Of a stretch of 64,000 nucleotides of DNA, positions 33,892 through 46,137 are shown in pieces. The notes under the pieces were generated by a model. That model made no database searches. It saw nothing but the letters and a program-made list of their open reading frames with translations, and was not told the origin of the DNA. How positions within the stretch are numbered: the first letter of the stretch is position 1; each line of letters starts with the position of its first letter. The position numbers and the translations under genes are program-made. Source of the stretch: Breviolum minutum Mf 1.05b.01 (taxonomy: Eukaryota > Sar > Dinophyceae > Suessiales > Symbiodiniaceae); assembly GCA_000507305.1 (NCBI GenBank), contig DF239032.1:186001-250000 (forward strand), read 5' to 3'.

Positions 33892-36800
33892 TCAGGCTCA
33901 GAAGACCCTAAAACCGGCCCATCACCTCATAAAACATGTTTGAATCCTGGTGGTGACGATTGCCCGGAGACATTACGTAACTATCACTATCAATTTACAA
34001 CCAGGCGTTACTGACTGCCATGTTCTGTTACCACAACCACGAAACAAATACAACTCCAATTCCTGCGGTGTGGCACCTTCTGGGAGTACCCGTCAACCTT
34101 ATACCCATGTCATCCTTGTAAGATCTTGGTAAGGTCTGATCTGCATTTATATCCATGGAAACTATAAGCCATTTTTTGGTAGGTAAAGATACAGATATCC
34201 CATGGAAATACTTATCCCATATGGAAATCCATCATGACTTACTAAGTATGGTTATTCATGCGTGACATCGATCTCGACCTCGAGGTTAGCACTGATTCCT
34301 GCCGAATACGTGGGAGATGAATTCATGGTGCGCGTGGTCGAGTTCCCCGGTGAGGGCAACTCCATTTCAGTGGGTGGGATGTATGATGCGACGCAAGAAA
34401 TCCCACGGCAAGCGGGTGAAGCTTGGGTTGCAAGAAGACACGACCGTCAGTCGCATGTGTTTGTATGTTTTTGTTTTCGTGTTTTTTTTGGGGGGGTTAA
34501 GGTTGTATTTGTCTAGTTGAGTTGCAACCATGCCTGGAATAGAAGATGAGGTTCCAGTAAAGTTAGGAAATTATTGTTAAAGGTTGGTTCATTCCCGTTC
34601 AGTCAGTAAGCTGGAAAGCTTGTGTGTTTTAATTTTTGGTTTCCTCATTTAGGTCGATATAAACCATGATATACCCATAGCCAAAATTCCCAAAACACTA
34701 TCGGTGTTTAGTTATACCGTTTTAACCCACCTATCCATATTATCATAGACATCCACGTTAACACTTGCCATCTTCAAACTTAAACCTGGCATTTTTCAGC
34801 CAAGTCTATGGCAATCCGAATGGCTCAAAAATTCACACTTATACCGTACCACACAACTAGCACATCCCTGGTGAGTCAAGGAAAATCATCCACTCATCAT
34901 TGCCTTTTTGTATGGGATTTGTTAGTTCCCTTGGAGGGTACTACTTTTGATGGCAACCAGAAATCCGGCAAACTCACTCACCAGTTGATATGGTACATAT
35001 CATCCCATTATTTACCAGGGTTTTAAACAATACTGCACCAATAGATATGGTAAATATCTACATATACCATTATTTTGAACAGGGTTTCTATACATCTCAG
35101 GTGGTTGTTTGGGATTTCTGAACCATCAACAGTATCTAGTGATTGTTGGATTCTTTTTTTGGGGGGTAAAACTGGGGTTTGTGGAGCTGATTCCAATCAA
35201 CCCTTTGTTGTTTGGAACTAGCACTAGTTGATGTTGATTCGATGCTTGGATTGGAAAGAATAGAATGCACTCATTTGTATACCTGAATCGGGTGACTAGG
35301 GTGTGAAAATGTGCATAAATTTGCCCTGAACCGAAAAAAAACCCAACAAAATTTCACACCCTATGATCGAGGGTCTAGATATGTCTACGGCTTAGGTCTA
35401 TTTACATGTATAATTTAGGTGGTGGTTTCAACATTTTTTATTTTTATCCGATCCCTGGGGAAATGCTTCCAAAACCTTGTTGTGTTGGCTCACCTTTTAT
35501 AGTACTGTATCCCCTAACATGAAAGACTCAAAACCTTCAGAATCCTCAGATAAAAACAACACAAAACACAAACCAAACAAACAGCAAAAGCAACACCAGC
35601 CCCACTTACCCACTACCCAATGATAAAAAAAACAAACGAAACAAACAGCAACAGCAACCAGCCTCCCTTACCCCAATGCGTTCTGTTTTTTGGTTTTGTT
35701 ACCACTAAGGACTTGGGTTTTCTTCTTCAATCCTTCGGCATCCGGGCGCAAAATTCCACAACTTCCTCACAGGTGGGCACCAAGGGCAGTCGAAGGGAAG
35801 CAGCTGCCTTGAAGCCCGGCGATGCCGTGATGGTCCGCTGGGTTGCTGGAACTGCAGAGGTCTTGGTGAACGAGGCAGGCTGGTTGGGTGGTAGATAGGG
35901 GGTGGTTGGTAAAGGATAGATGCACAACATTAGATGAAGAACCGGCATTTGGAGTCCCAACGTCCGTATCTTCACACGCAATTTCTCACCTCAAAAAGGT
36001 TGGTTTTTCATCATGTTGAGGTAAAGGTCAGATGCATCTACAAAGATTTACACTTGAAGTTTGCAAGTTCCCTTTCTTTAAGAATCCTGAAACAATCACT
36101 TCCATCAATACAATACATACATTAGTTTCTATAGGTGGCTTAGGTTTCCAAGCTCATTCTCAACACACCTTTTTTCAAGAGTGGCCACCACACTTGAAAC
36201 TGGTAGGGATCAATGGCTCTGATTGAGACATTCGAACCATTTTTACACTTTGAAAATTGGAGAGCAATCAGATCGAATGCCTTCCAAAACATGGCCGGAC
36301 CTGCCAGTTGAAATTATGTCATTTTTTAATTTTATTGATAAAAACACCCTTTTCTGATGACCTTCTGCTCCAGCGAATGTTGATCACATACAGGGTAAAC
36401 CTGCGGGATGCCGCAAATAATTTGCAATGTTTCAGTGTGTCTCAAAGTTTCGGACCCTTACAAACTTGAAAGAAGTCAAACATCAGTTTCCAGCTGATGG
36501 TTGAAGGGTCTTCGACTATTGAGACATACCCAGGGTTTACCCAGGCTGGTTGTTTCTTCTTGTTTTCTTGGCGTTCCCCAAACTGGACAGCTTTCGATTG
36601 AATCCGGGCACAAGCTAATCAGTTGAAGCTTTTAGGGGGGGTTATGAGTCATGGTGTTGCATTGTATCATCCGATAGTCAAATTGAGCTTCAATAATTTC
36701 TCCATGGTTCTTTCTCATAAGTTTGGAGTTTTTGTTGTTGAAACATACCTAAGTACATCCCAAGTGAACATGGACCCTTTTTCTCGAGGCAAGAGTGCAT

Positions 36801-37653
36801 GAAGAAACCTATTTGGCAACTTCCTAACGACCAATTTTTTGCTGGTGCACTCCAAGGTGACTGATTCTAATACAGGGAAATCCTTTTTCCTAGACAAAAG
36901 TGACCCAAGATTGCAAGAAATGTGAAAACTTTGGTGAAACCTTGTGCCTCAACATTAAGTGCTATCAATCCGCAACAGAACACGGTTGATGTTAGGCCCC
37001 CCTAGGTGGATTCTTGAGGGTCCCAAATTTGGGTACTCACAGATGGACACCAGAAATCATCAACTTTCCCATGCCATAGCTTCACTCAAAAAGGTGCAAC
37101 AAATCTTCCATTAGCGACACCCCAACAAAAAAAGTCCATCACTTGCTTTACCTCAAGTGTTGTTGAAAAATGATCCAACAGAAAACCTAACTTCTACCGT
37201 ATAGATTGCAGTGTTTTTTTTCTCAACCCAAACAAAAAAAACATGTCCAGAATAATTACAAAATCAAATCCCAATTTACCCACCACATCACCCTTTTTCC
37301 TTCACATCACCACCACCACCACCCTTCCCTCCCCAAAAAAACCCCTTTCAACAACAGATACTGCACCACCCCGAGTCACCCACCGTCGTCGTCGGTGAGG
37401 TGCGCATCTGGCACGGCAGCCTCTTGGCTCCGGCTCGGGCGCGCAGGTTCTTCGGCGCCTCGGTGGCGGACAACGCCGTGCTGCGCATCGAAGCGACGCA
37501 GAAACATAGCAGGGCAGCCTTCTGTTATACGGAGAGGCGCGCCATCCCGAAAAAAGGGGTAGGAGGGCTGAGGAGGGGGTGGAGAGTTTTGGAAGAAGTA
37601 GTGAAGATGTGATGTTTTTTGTTTTTTTGGTGATTGTTTTTGCGTTTTTTTGT

Positions 37654-37688
<35 letters not shown>

Positions 37689-39075
37689 GCTGTCGTTCAA
37701 AGTTTTAGCAGTACAGGTTCGTTTGCCATTTGAATCATACACATACACACTCACAATTCTTGACATAAAATCTTGGATCATCCAGAACTATCCAAAAGTG
37801 CTCTTATGGGTGATTACAGGTGCTTGGTTGGATTGACTGTTTGGGAGATGCTGGAGACTGCCGGCAGACTCCTTTCAACAGTTTTCCAAGATTTTCCCCG
37901 GATTTGCTGAAAGCGATGTGAAAAGAGCTATTTTGAACAAGAAATTGGCACGTTCAATCATTTGTGTGATTGTTAACTTGATTTTTTTGACACCGATATC
38001 TTGCTTGGAAAAGTGTGTGGTTTCATTGAATCATGGTTTTCCATTGGGATGCGTCAGTAGCTTCTAATGCCAAAAGATCTAATAAAAATTCATAGAATGA
38101 CATTTGAAGATTCTTAGAATGAAGTTCTTCCTACCCTGTTGGTGAGGCTCTTGCAAATGTCATGTTTTTCGGATGTGACCATGATTTGTGCGGACGGCAG
38201 CAAACTGGAAGCACACAAAGCTTTGTTGGCGGCCTCATCTCCTGTCTTCTATCGTATGTTTGACTCCGGCATGTTGGAAGCAAAGGAGAATTCCGTGACT
38301 ATTCCTGCGCCACGTGAGGTTGTATCCAGTTTACTGAGGCATGTGTATACAGGAGTCTTTGATCCAAATATTGATGCGGCTGCCATGATTGAGCTTGCCC
38401 ATATGTAACCAGGCGTGAAGCGATATGCAGATATGCACAAGTTTTAGTTGAATTCCGCCCGGATCGCTGATGCTGTGCAGGTTCAGTTCGTCGGAAGCGG
38501 TGATTTTTAAAAAACCATTTTAACTGCATGATTTTAGTTGGTGGTTAAAGTCAATGGCTGAATGGCATACTGTTCTAAGCAGCTCCCTAAGTGAAAACCA
38601 TTGCGATTCAAACACCCCAAAGATTCTCTCCAACTTTGCGAACCACCGACATGCTTGAAAGTTTGTCATCGCTCGAGATATCATAGTGATACAGTGATAC
38701 ATGTTTTTGGAAAAAATCCATCCCCCCAAAAATGTATCACCCCACCCACAAGAAAAACCAACAAACTCTCAAACTCTCCATCTCAGGTATGATTTACAGG
38801 ACTTGGCAGCTTTCTGTGGTGAAGTCTTGGTGGATAACTTGGCTCCTGCCAACGTCAGCCAATGTGCCAAGAAGATTGGACGCTTGCGTAACAGTTGCGG
38901 TTCCGGTTCCCCGGTGGAAGGCTACATGACGGGCCCCAGTGCGGGGCAGTCTCCAAGTCACGTATCACCAGCATCTGGTGATGTCTTTGAACAGATTTGG
39001 TGTCGGATGACGCAGCGGATTGAACAAGATCCTGTTCTGGTGCGAGCACTTTTGGAAGGGCACGCTCATGAGTGA
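33892..39075 (+). CDS. BTB/POZ-domain protein gene
   Basis: Exons 34005-34117, 34247-34415, 34800-34870, 35773-35874, 37358-37558, 38118-38404 and 38787-39075 join in phase. A further exon after 33891 (EDPKTGPSPHKTCLNPGGDD) is possible. The BTB domain spans the last two exons: FSDVTMICADGSKLEAHKAL, then LAASSPVFYRMFDSGMLEAK, VTIPAPREVVSSLLRHVYTG and, across the splice, ELAHMYDLQDLAAFCGEVLV. These match the classic D-V-x-x-x-x-G, H-K-x-x-L-A-x-x-S-x-x-F and Y-T-G landmarks. BTB domains mediate dimerisation and often recruit Cullin-3 ligases. The upstream part has a beta-rich segment (AEYVGDEFMVRVVEFPGEGN, KPGDAVMVRWVAGTAEVLV, TVVVGEVRIWHGSLLAP) that I do not recognise and that could bind substrate. 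The C-terminal tail after the domain is short and ends ALLEGHAHE. Intron 35875 uses GC; the others use GT. Confidence 0.7.
35296..35365. mobile_element. Short inverted-repeat element (family K)
   Basis: Ends TAGGGTGTGAAAATG and AATTTCACACCCTATG, 70 bp, inside an intron of the BTB gene. Confidence 0.6.
36391..36545. mobile_element. Inverted-repeat element (family L)
   Basis: Ends GGGTAAACC and GGGTTTACCC, with inner arms GTCTCAAAGTTTCGGACCC and GGGTCTTCGACTATTGAGAC. Lies in an intron of the BTB gene. Confidence 0.55.
37655..37693. repeat. (TTG)n microsatellite
   Basis: About 13 TTG units ending in TGCTG, in the intron before the BTB exon. Confidence 0.95.
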
Positions 39076-40301
39076 AAAAAACACAGAGGGAGGGGAAAGG
39101 AGGAGGTGCAAAAAATATCCCAAAGGGTTACGTACCATATATATTTACTCATATCTCCCTATTTGAGATAAGATTCATGTATAAATGCCTCAAACCAACA
39201 AAAAAAATCCCCACATTCAGGATATCAGCCATTCAAGTTGCATGAATCCTTAGCACCATCCGGTTTTTTCATAGTGAAAGACTAAGATCCCAGGAATCCC
39301 CGGACCGCCTCCGATCCTCCAATCCCGCGTCGGGCTGGCTGTGTCAACATTCCAAGGTGGGCCAAAGCAGAGCCCAATAGCTGTGCCACATATTCCCGCA
39401 AAGCCGAGGCGCATCATTTTCCTCGGTTTGGGGGCGTTGCTCCAGGAACATACCCTCCAGGGAATCATCATCCTCTACCAAGGCCCTTTTTGAAGATGAT
39501 TTTCCTTTTCCCAAGGTGGGATATGTTAGTTTCATGGAAGGGTATACTGTACCTGTCGAGCCGAGGATTAGTGGAATGATGTTTTCCGGATTTTTGGATT
39601 GGAATTTCTTGCGGAATCCTGGGTATGTTTGCAGAACCATAGCCTAAGGTAATCATAGAGACTTATAGTTTCCTTGTAGCGACGTCTCATTTTGGGGACT
39701 GATCTTACCTTTCCCAAAAAAGTGATTCACAGTTGCTTTGTTTTGAAGTGGAACCATTTCCATCTAGAAAATGTCAATGTTTGACATGCATCCAGAATCC
39801 AGGGTTGATCTCTTACAACATGCTGGTGATGCTTAAGGGTTGGAAGTTGAGCGTGTCAAGATTTTCAGATCCACTGGGATTATTGTGGCGTGTGTGGGTT
39901 GTGTCTAAAATCGCTGGCCTTGGAGGACTGATTTGAAAAAAACCTTGGAAAGTTTATCATATTTTCATTTCTGACCTTTGCCATCAAGAAAATAGACTTG
40001 CTGGGTTCTGGGAGGTCCGAGAAAAATACTGCGCATTTTTTTTTGGGGGGGTCTTGAGCAGAATCACCAGACTGAAACTTGAAAATGGTGCAAAATAGTG
40101 TCGTGCAAAAAGAGGTGATGATAGAAATAACATCTAACACTGTATCGCAAAACTACTTAGTAAAGTCACAATTCGTCCCTTCAATCGTCCAACATATGAG
40201 TACTTATCCACCAGGGAACTAACAATTATTGGTAGAAGAGTCCCTGGGCACAACTTCACCAGTGGGATTGGCAACTGCCTGATGTTTGGAAACCGTTTCA
40301 G
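39076..40301. other. Intergenic interval downstream of the BTB gene
   Basis: No supported exon. 39490-39548 resembles the right half of a family-A/D element (GTTAGTTTCATGGAAGGGTA) without a matching left half. Confidence 0.45.
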
Positions 40302-43300
40302 GTGGTGCAGTTACCAGCACTACACATCGCAGCAGGTTTAGGTTGGGGACTGCCGGAAGGGGGCATGGCAAGGAGTGAGTTGATGAGATTGATGAGTCTT
40401 CAGGTCACATTTTTTTGTGTTCAGGTTGCCCTATGACGACAAGTACTTCTGCTACCACTACCTCTTACTACTGCTACGAATTCTATGACTACTACCACCA
40501 CCACCACTGCTACTACCACTATTGACCACCACATACTTTGTGTCATACCATGTCATCTTAAATTACTGTATACAATCTTTTTCCCGGTTTTTGTTCATGC
40601 CCACTGGTTGATTTATAACATATCTTCCACCTTGGTGAAGATCTGTTTGCCAACATCTGCAGGTTGTATTCCAGCCATGGAAATGATCCTGGACCATTCC
40701 GGGAACTCATCCTTAGAACCTGTGGTTGACAGAGGGGGATATCTTGGGATGAAGGGCCCCTAGCTGTTGAATCCCCCTTGTTGGAGCCCTTTAAAAGGAG
40801 ATATAACAGTTATAACCAATGAATACCTACTATATAAGGTGTATATATGGGGTTGATTATTAAGGCTCCCCCATTTTGAAGGGTTTTTCCCAGCATTTTT
40901 CCTATGATTCAATTATCCATTGGGCGCTTAGAACCTGGAAGATCAGGTGGTGAAGAAAAGCTGGGTTTGGAGGCACCTCTCAGAAACAGCCCTCTAAAGC
41001 ACTAATTTTCAGTGATTTCTCCGGAAGTACCCATGGTTGTTGCTACCATTTTCATTTTCATCACTTGTATGGTAACAAAACTCAACAACTATGCAGTTTT
41101 TTTTGGGTTGGTAAAATGACGTCAACCAGCTCTCACCTGCAATGACGGTTGCAACCTCGCCAAATGGAAAGTCATTTTCTAGGGCGAAATTTGCAGGTGT
41201 TATCCCATAGGATCCCATCAAACTGGCATATTTACCTAGATTTACCATGAAAATCAACCATTCATGCAGGTAAATATGCCAGTCCCATGGATCCTGTGGG
41301 TATTACTCAGTTTAGCAGTCGACATTCTTTTCTAGGTGGTGGCAACTCAAACATTTTTTATTTTTCACCCCAAAAATTGGGGAAGCTGAACCCATTTTGA
41401 CGAGCATATTTTTTCAGATGGGTTGGTTCAACCACCAACTAGATACAGATAACAAATTGATACAAACAGCTTCAAATTTACACCTGTCATTCGAACTTAA
41501 ATAACTGTCCAGAACGCATGGTTGCAACAACGTCAAGCAACTCTTGTCTGCCTCCACGACTTCTGCCACCAAGGAAGAGATCAACCGCTTTTGTTCCTTG
41601 GCTGCACAACCTCGTGCCACAGGAGTAAACGAGTCCGACTTGAAACCCAAGGGAAGGGCTGGACTGTTAGTAAAGGATGGTGTGTGTTTGCTGGGATTGT
41701 GCCAGTTGGGTTTTTTTATCATTAAATCATGTATATAAGATGATTATAAGATGTTGATTCCTGAAAAGTAAAGGTTTTACTTGATACGTTTCAAACAAAT
41801 TTTAGACCAAAGTTAAATTGGCCCTCCAAAAGTTGGGACACAAAACCAGTTTAACACACCAGTTGGGACAATGAAGGACTAAGTCAAGGACACATGTTTC
41901 ACAAGAATCCACACTATTTTTTTTCAATGGCATCCTTTTGTTTTTTGGTGTGGAGGTTTGGAAGATCATGTTCCTTTCTTTTCATGGGTGATTTGTAGGT
42001 TCCATGTTAATCTTCAAGGGTGTAGTGCGCGAACGTTCTTTGGCTGGTGATTTCACCTGTTTGGTTATGTTCTTTCGATGGAAGGTTTCTGCGGAGAGCG
42101 GGAGTTTTACTGCGCCCTGCATGATGCTGTTTTTAATGGTAAGGCCAAGGCGAGGTTCGGAGAAAGGGGGGGTGACCGCGCTGACCACGACCTAGGAAGG
42201 ATGAGAGACGCAAGAAATCAGGGATATATAAATTAACCATAGGATCCATGTATGGTTTTGTTTACCTACATTTGGGTGATTTTTGTGGCAAATTTAGGTA
42301 CATATATCCTACATGGATCCTATGGGTTTTTTACATGTGTTGAAAGGACGTGTTTAAATGTGATATAGATATCAGGATCATTTGTCGCACGAAATTATTT
42401 GAAAAAGACATAGAGGTTGAAGAGGTTTGATAGTCTTTTCAAAACACAAGTTTGAAAACACATGATGTATATATATACATATTTTTTTTGAAATACATAT
42501 CATACAAGTCATGCATTTTTTCAAATAATGTCTTTGCATCTTTTCATAGGTAACTGCATACCACATCTCCTCACCAAAACGGCAAGGCCGCCGTTTGGCT
42601 GTTGGAGCAACATGCGGATCCTTCGGTCGGGGACTCGTTGGGTCCGTGGAGATGGGAAGTTGAAAATGTGAGAAGTTCCACAACTTGGAAGAAATAAGCC
42701 TAGGTTGGTAGTTGAAATCTACCATGTTTGACAAGGTTTTATACATCCCAGGTCGTGGTGATCGCAGGATTTCTTCCATCAACAGCAGCAATCTGGTTGG
42801 TGGCAACTCAAATAATTTCTTATTTTCACATATTTTCACCCCCAAAATTGGGGAAGATGAACCCATTTTTTCAATTGGGTTGAAACCACCAACTAGAAGC
42901 CCTTCTTTTTGTTCAGATAGTTACTTATATAGGCTGGTTTTGACAATAGACAGATGTTCATTTTGTTAAATATATTTATTTATATATATGACATCCGAAA
43001 CGTATTCAAAAGCTCTCCAGTGTTTTTTTTTGGTGAAGGGGTAACCTACACAATCTATGAGGAACAATTCAAAAACCAACTTATTGAAAACTTACGTATT
43101 AACACACCTGTTACAGCAACTGCAACCTCTTTTTTCCCCCCGGGGAAAATCTCGCTTGGCGGTTTTTGTTTGGGAATTTCTCCATTGGAAGGTGAAGAAC
43201 ATGGAAGGTTTCTCCGCGTTGCATTGGTTAGCCTTACGTAGCATGGATGAAGATTCCCACGTCGAGGTGGCAGTCCTGGGAGTTGTGGGAGTTGTGGAAA

Positions 43301-43347
43301 AGGGCATCAGTTCAGACTTAGATTCAGACAGAAAATGGCAACAGTGA
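40302..43347 (+). CDS. Seven-exon gene, function unknown, introns built from introner-like elements
   Basis: Exons 40302-40403 (ALHIAAGLGWGLPEGGMARS), 41513-41665, 42019-42138 (RERSLAGDFTCLVMFFRWKV), 42550-42636 (AYHISSPKRQGRRLAVGATC), 42752-42795 (VVVIAGFLPSTAAI), 42897-42936 (SPSFCSDSYLYRL) and 43117-43347 (GKSRLAVFVWEFLHWKVKNM ... DSHVEVAVLGVVGVVEKGIS, TGA) join without a phase break. 42796-42896 is exactly one family-E element. Exon 42019 starts inside a family-C end. Exon 41513 is open in other frames (one reads SASTTSATKEEINRFCSLAA), so its reading rests on phase alone. No family recognised. Confidence 0.5.
40435..40530. repeat. Imperfect (CTA/CCA)n trinucleotide tract
   Basis: Mixed CTACTACCACCACCACCACT units. 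Confidence 0.8.
41204..41300. mobile_element. Family-F element, copy 2
   Basis: Ends CCCATAGGATCCCATCAAAC and CCCATGGATCCTGTGGG; inner arms GGCATATTTACC and GGTAAATATGCC. In an intron. Confidence 0.8.
41330..41445. mobile_element. Family-E element
   Basis: Left GTGGTGGCAACTCAAACAT, right GGTTGGTTCAACCACCAACTAG. It lies within a larger intron, just after a family-F element, and no exon was found directly at its edges. Confidence 0.75.
41940..42027. mobile_element. Half of a family-C element at a 3' splice site
   Basis: GGAGGTTTGGAAGATCATGT ... GGTTCCATGTTAATCTTCAAG then GGTGTAG. Only the right arm is clear. The open exon at 42019 begins after TCTTCAAG. Confidence 0.65.
42237..42326. mobile_element. 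Family-F element, copy 3
   Basis: Ends CCATAGGATCCATGTATGG and CTACATGGATCCTATGGG; inner arms TTTACCTACATTTGG and AAATTTAGGTAC. In an intron. Confidence 0.8.
42796..42896. mobile_element. Family-E introner that is an entire intron
   Basis: 101 bp from GTTGGTGGCAACTCAAATAA to GGGTTGAAACCACCAACTAG. The first bases are a GT donor and the last an AG acceptor. They are each other's inverted complement (GTTGGTGG / CCACCAAC). Removing it joins VVVIAGFLPSTAAI to SPSFCSDSYLYRL in phase 2. Confidence 0.75.
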
Positions 43348-43522
43348 ATGACACTTATGACCCCTAAGGTTTAATACATTACAAAACATGGGTACACTTT
43401 TGTCAAAACAAGATCATATATCATATGTTTACAAAAAGTTGCCGTATATTTTGATTGAATATGCCATTCTTGTCCCATGTTTCATTTTTTTTTGGTCCAC
43501 CTCATCTTTCAAAACCTCACAG

Positions 43523-45970
43523 GAGGTGGTTCGATGTCTCATTCGCTCCCATGCTTCGGTGGAACAAAGTACCGAGGAAGGTGCATGGTGGGTCTGGGAG
43601 GTGCAGCAAGGAGCACGATTCAGGCTAGGTGAGAGGTGTTGATTATCTATAATAGATGTGTTGATGATTTCAAAGATTTTGTTGATTGGAATATATTACT
43701 TGGGCAGGAAAAACAATTCAACTAGATAAACGTGTTTTTCTCTTAAGGAACTGGGTTGGAAACCATTACCTGGATCCAACTCGGTATAAAAACTCCTGAT
43801 TTGATGGGGATGAAATGACTTACTCCGGTGAGTTCCTGAAACAAGTTAGTGACGGTAATTATACTTTATCATGAATGGATTCATGGAAAAACTGGGGCAA
43901 CCAACCAACCATGGGGGGGTTCACATGGTGAAACACAATTTGTCGTTGCATGGCTTGAGTTATTCATGCCGGGTTCTTTCAAAATGATGGGTTGACCTTT
44001 ATTTGTCAGATTCAGTATGCAGCGAATCGGAGAATCCTTTCAGAAGCATCGATTTAAGATTGTTCTTGGTGGAAGTGTCTTGATTCGAACCATCCATAAA
44101 ACATATTCAAGACTAAATGATCAAAATTTCTATGCTGTGATAGTGGTACAGTAGGTAGTATCTGGTCAAATTATAGCGACCTCACAGGACCTCACCCTAA
44201 AATGTAGATAAGGAAGGGACATCTCCGGCTATTTCAGGGAAATCTAGGGTTGGTGACATATTATTCCATTTGGCCAGATAGTATTGACTTTATTATGTCC
44301 ACAACACCAAAAAAAGAATCCTCCCTAAAAAAAAGGTGACCCAAAAGGTGAGGCAATCTTGCTCGCTTCTTGTGAGTCGTGAGGCAAGATTCCTTTGGAG
44401 ATGGCTGTGAAGCCCGGCAGTTTATTTCCCAAGCATTTGCTCTACTTGTTGGCCCCCTCCTATCAGGTTGGTAGGGTGGATTTCTTTTTTTGGGGAAGGA
44501 TGGGATGTTGTGACAAGTTTTGGAGAAAGGTTGGTGATGTATTTGGGTGGGATGCATCCATTTTATTCACGGATTTGTGGCAAGAGAAAAATGATACGTT
44601 GATATTGGGGGAGGGATGATGTAATGTATTTTCCTACCAAATGAGGCGTGGTTCAGAACCCCAGAATCCTCAAAATCACGGGGAGTATGAGTATATATAT
44701 ATAATATATATATTCATATCTATACACATATTATGTTTGATGATTTTTGTTGAAGAACTTGCCAGAACTTGCCCTTGTTGCTTGGAATTTCTGTAAAATT
44801 CTCAAAAGTTACTTGTTATTTGCAAAGACGTTGTGCACTTGGCAGCGAGAGATCAACCAAACCCAACTAGCAGGCGAGAATGCCCATCGATGATAAACAA
44901 AAAGGTAATTGTCAAGTCTTTTATCATGCGACCCATCTCCCATCCTAGACAAATCTTCACTTGGGAAAACATGGACGAGACATTCGCAGCTTCGTTTTGG
45001 TTTAGCTGCAATTTGTTTTGTGAATCGGCAAGTGGCAGGGGTCAGACTGTTTATTTGGTAAAGAGTTCTGTCAAAATGGCTGAAGCTTCCGGGTCGAACA
45101 TGGTCAAACATGGTCTATCAATCCATCTCCATCTGGGGGCCCATGGTTTTATTGACAAAGTATACGAAGTCACCACCCCCCAGTGACAGTTCCGTTCATG
45201 GTGGGTCATTTCTTAACCATCACATCAAGGTGGGTCAAGTTGAAGGTGGATGCCCTGAGTATTTACTTGCATACCTCAAAAACCCCTTGACTATACCCTT
45301 AAATGAAGGTAAGTAAATAGAGCAGCGCCATTGAATATGTGGGATAGTGATGGATAGTGTATCAATATAGTTGAGTTGAGTTGCCGGAAACTTTGATTCA
45401 CGGCAAAAATTCCAAATCTTGTTTTTCTCTTGATGAAGTCTCAAACAGAGTATGTTTTGTTGTGGATTTTAAGGTAACCTCTATTTAAAGTCAAGCAAAG
45501 CCAGCTGAATCTTGTTTCAAAGTTTGAAACAAAAAAACAGCCCATTTGATGAATGTCATCTTCCCTTCTCCGAAGATGGGGATTAGGTGAGCTACCTTGC
45601 AGGAAACCACCCCCGAAACTCCAAAACGACCGCAACGTGACCAGGCCTTGGAGGCCACGAATCTTCACAATTGCTCTTTTTTCGAGGTGCCGTAGGAAGG
45701 TTTCTGTTTTTTTTTGGAAACGACATGGGGGGGCCGGGGAAAGGGAAGTATAGGAATGAAATTTTGAATGAGCCAATATATGCCAATATTATGGAGGTAG
45801 ATTTGGATGCATCCAGGATCCTTGATACCCATGCGAAACATTTTGCTTCCCAGATATCTCATGGTGTCAATGTGGTGTCAACTCGTTTGTGTAGGAAGTT
45901 GAACATGCACAGGCAATGCTGGGAAAAACTGGGCGCATGGCCACGAGTTGCTGCAACATGATGCCTGCCT
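43523..45970 (+). CDS. Four-exon gene fragment, function unknown
   Basis: 43523-43628 (EVVRCLIRSHASVEQSTEEG and AWWVWEVQQGARFRL) ends in phase 1 and joins 44384-44466 (KIPLEMAVKPGSLFPKHLLY) so that G is completed exactly. 45603-45686 (ETTPETPKRPQRDQALEATN) and 45895 to about 45970 (EVEHAQAMLGKTGRMATSCC) follow in phase 0. An ATG at 43388 in frame with the first exon could be the start (MGTLLSK). The intron 43629-44383 carries a family-J element. Confidence 0.45.
44159..44280. mobile_element. Family-J element, copy 2
   Basis: Ends TATCTGGTCAAATTATA and ATTCCATTTGGCCAGATA. The core AGCGACCTCACAGGACCTCA matches copy 1 at 24050-24165. Confidence 0.8.
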
Positions 45971-46059
45971 GTGAATGCTGATCCCACGTGGACGTGTTTC
46001 CTAAGTTTTCTGCCAAGCCAATTTTTGAAAGAAAGGGAAATTCTCAAAGGTTACTTACC

Positions 46060-46122
46060 TTCCTGGAAAACAATCGAAAACTAACATGTCCAAATTCCCA
46101 GGGCGGTTAGTTCCCTGGAGGG
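46060..46122. mobile_element. Short inverted-repeat remnant before the S1-like exon
   Basis: ACCTTCCTGGAAAAC ... GTTAGTTCCCTGGAGGGTA; arms resemble families A/D. It ends 15 nt before the open exon. Confidence 0.45.
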
Positions 46123-46137
46123 TAAAAATCCAAAAAG

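Noticed and set aside
42378-42866. 162-codon minus-strand frame
   Set aside because: It runs antisense through an intron, a family-E element and two in-phase plus-strand exons.
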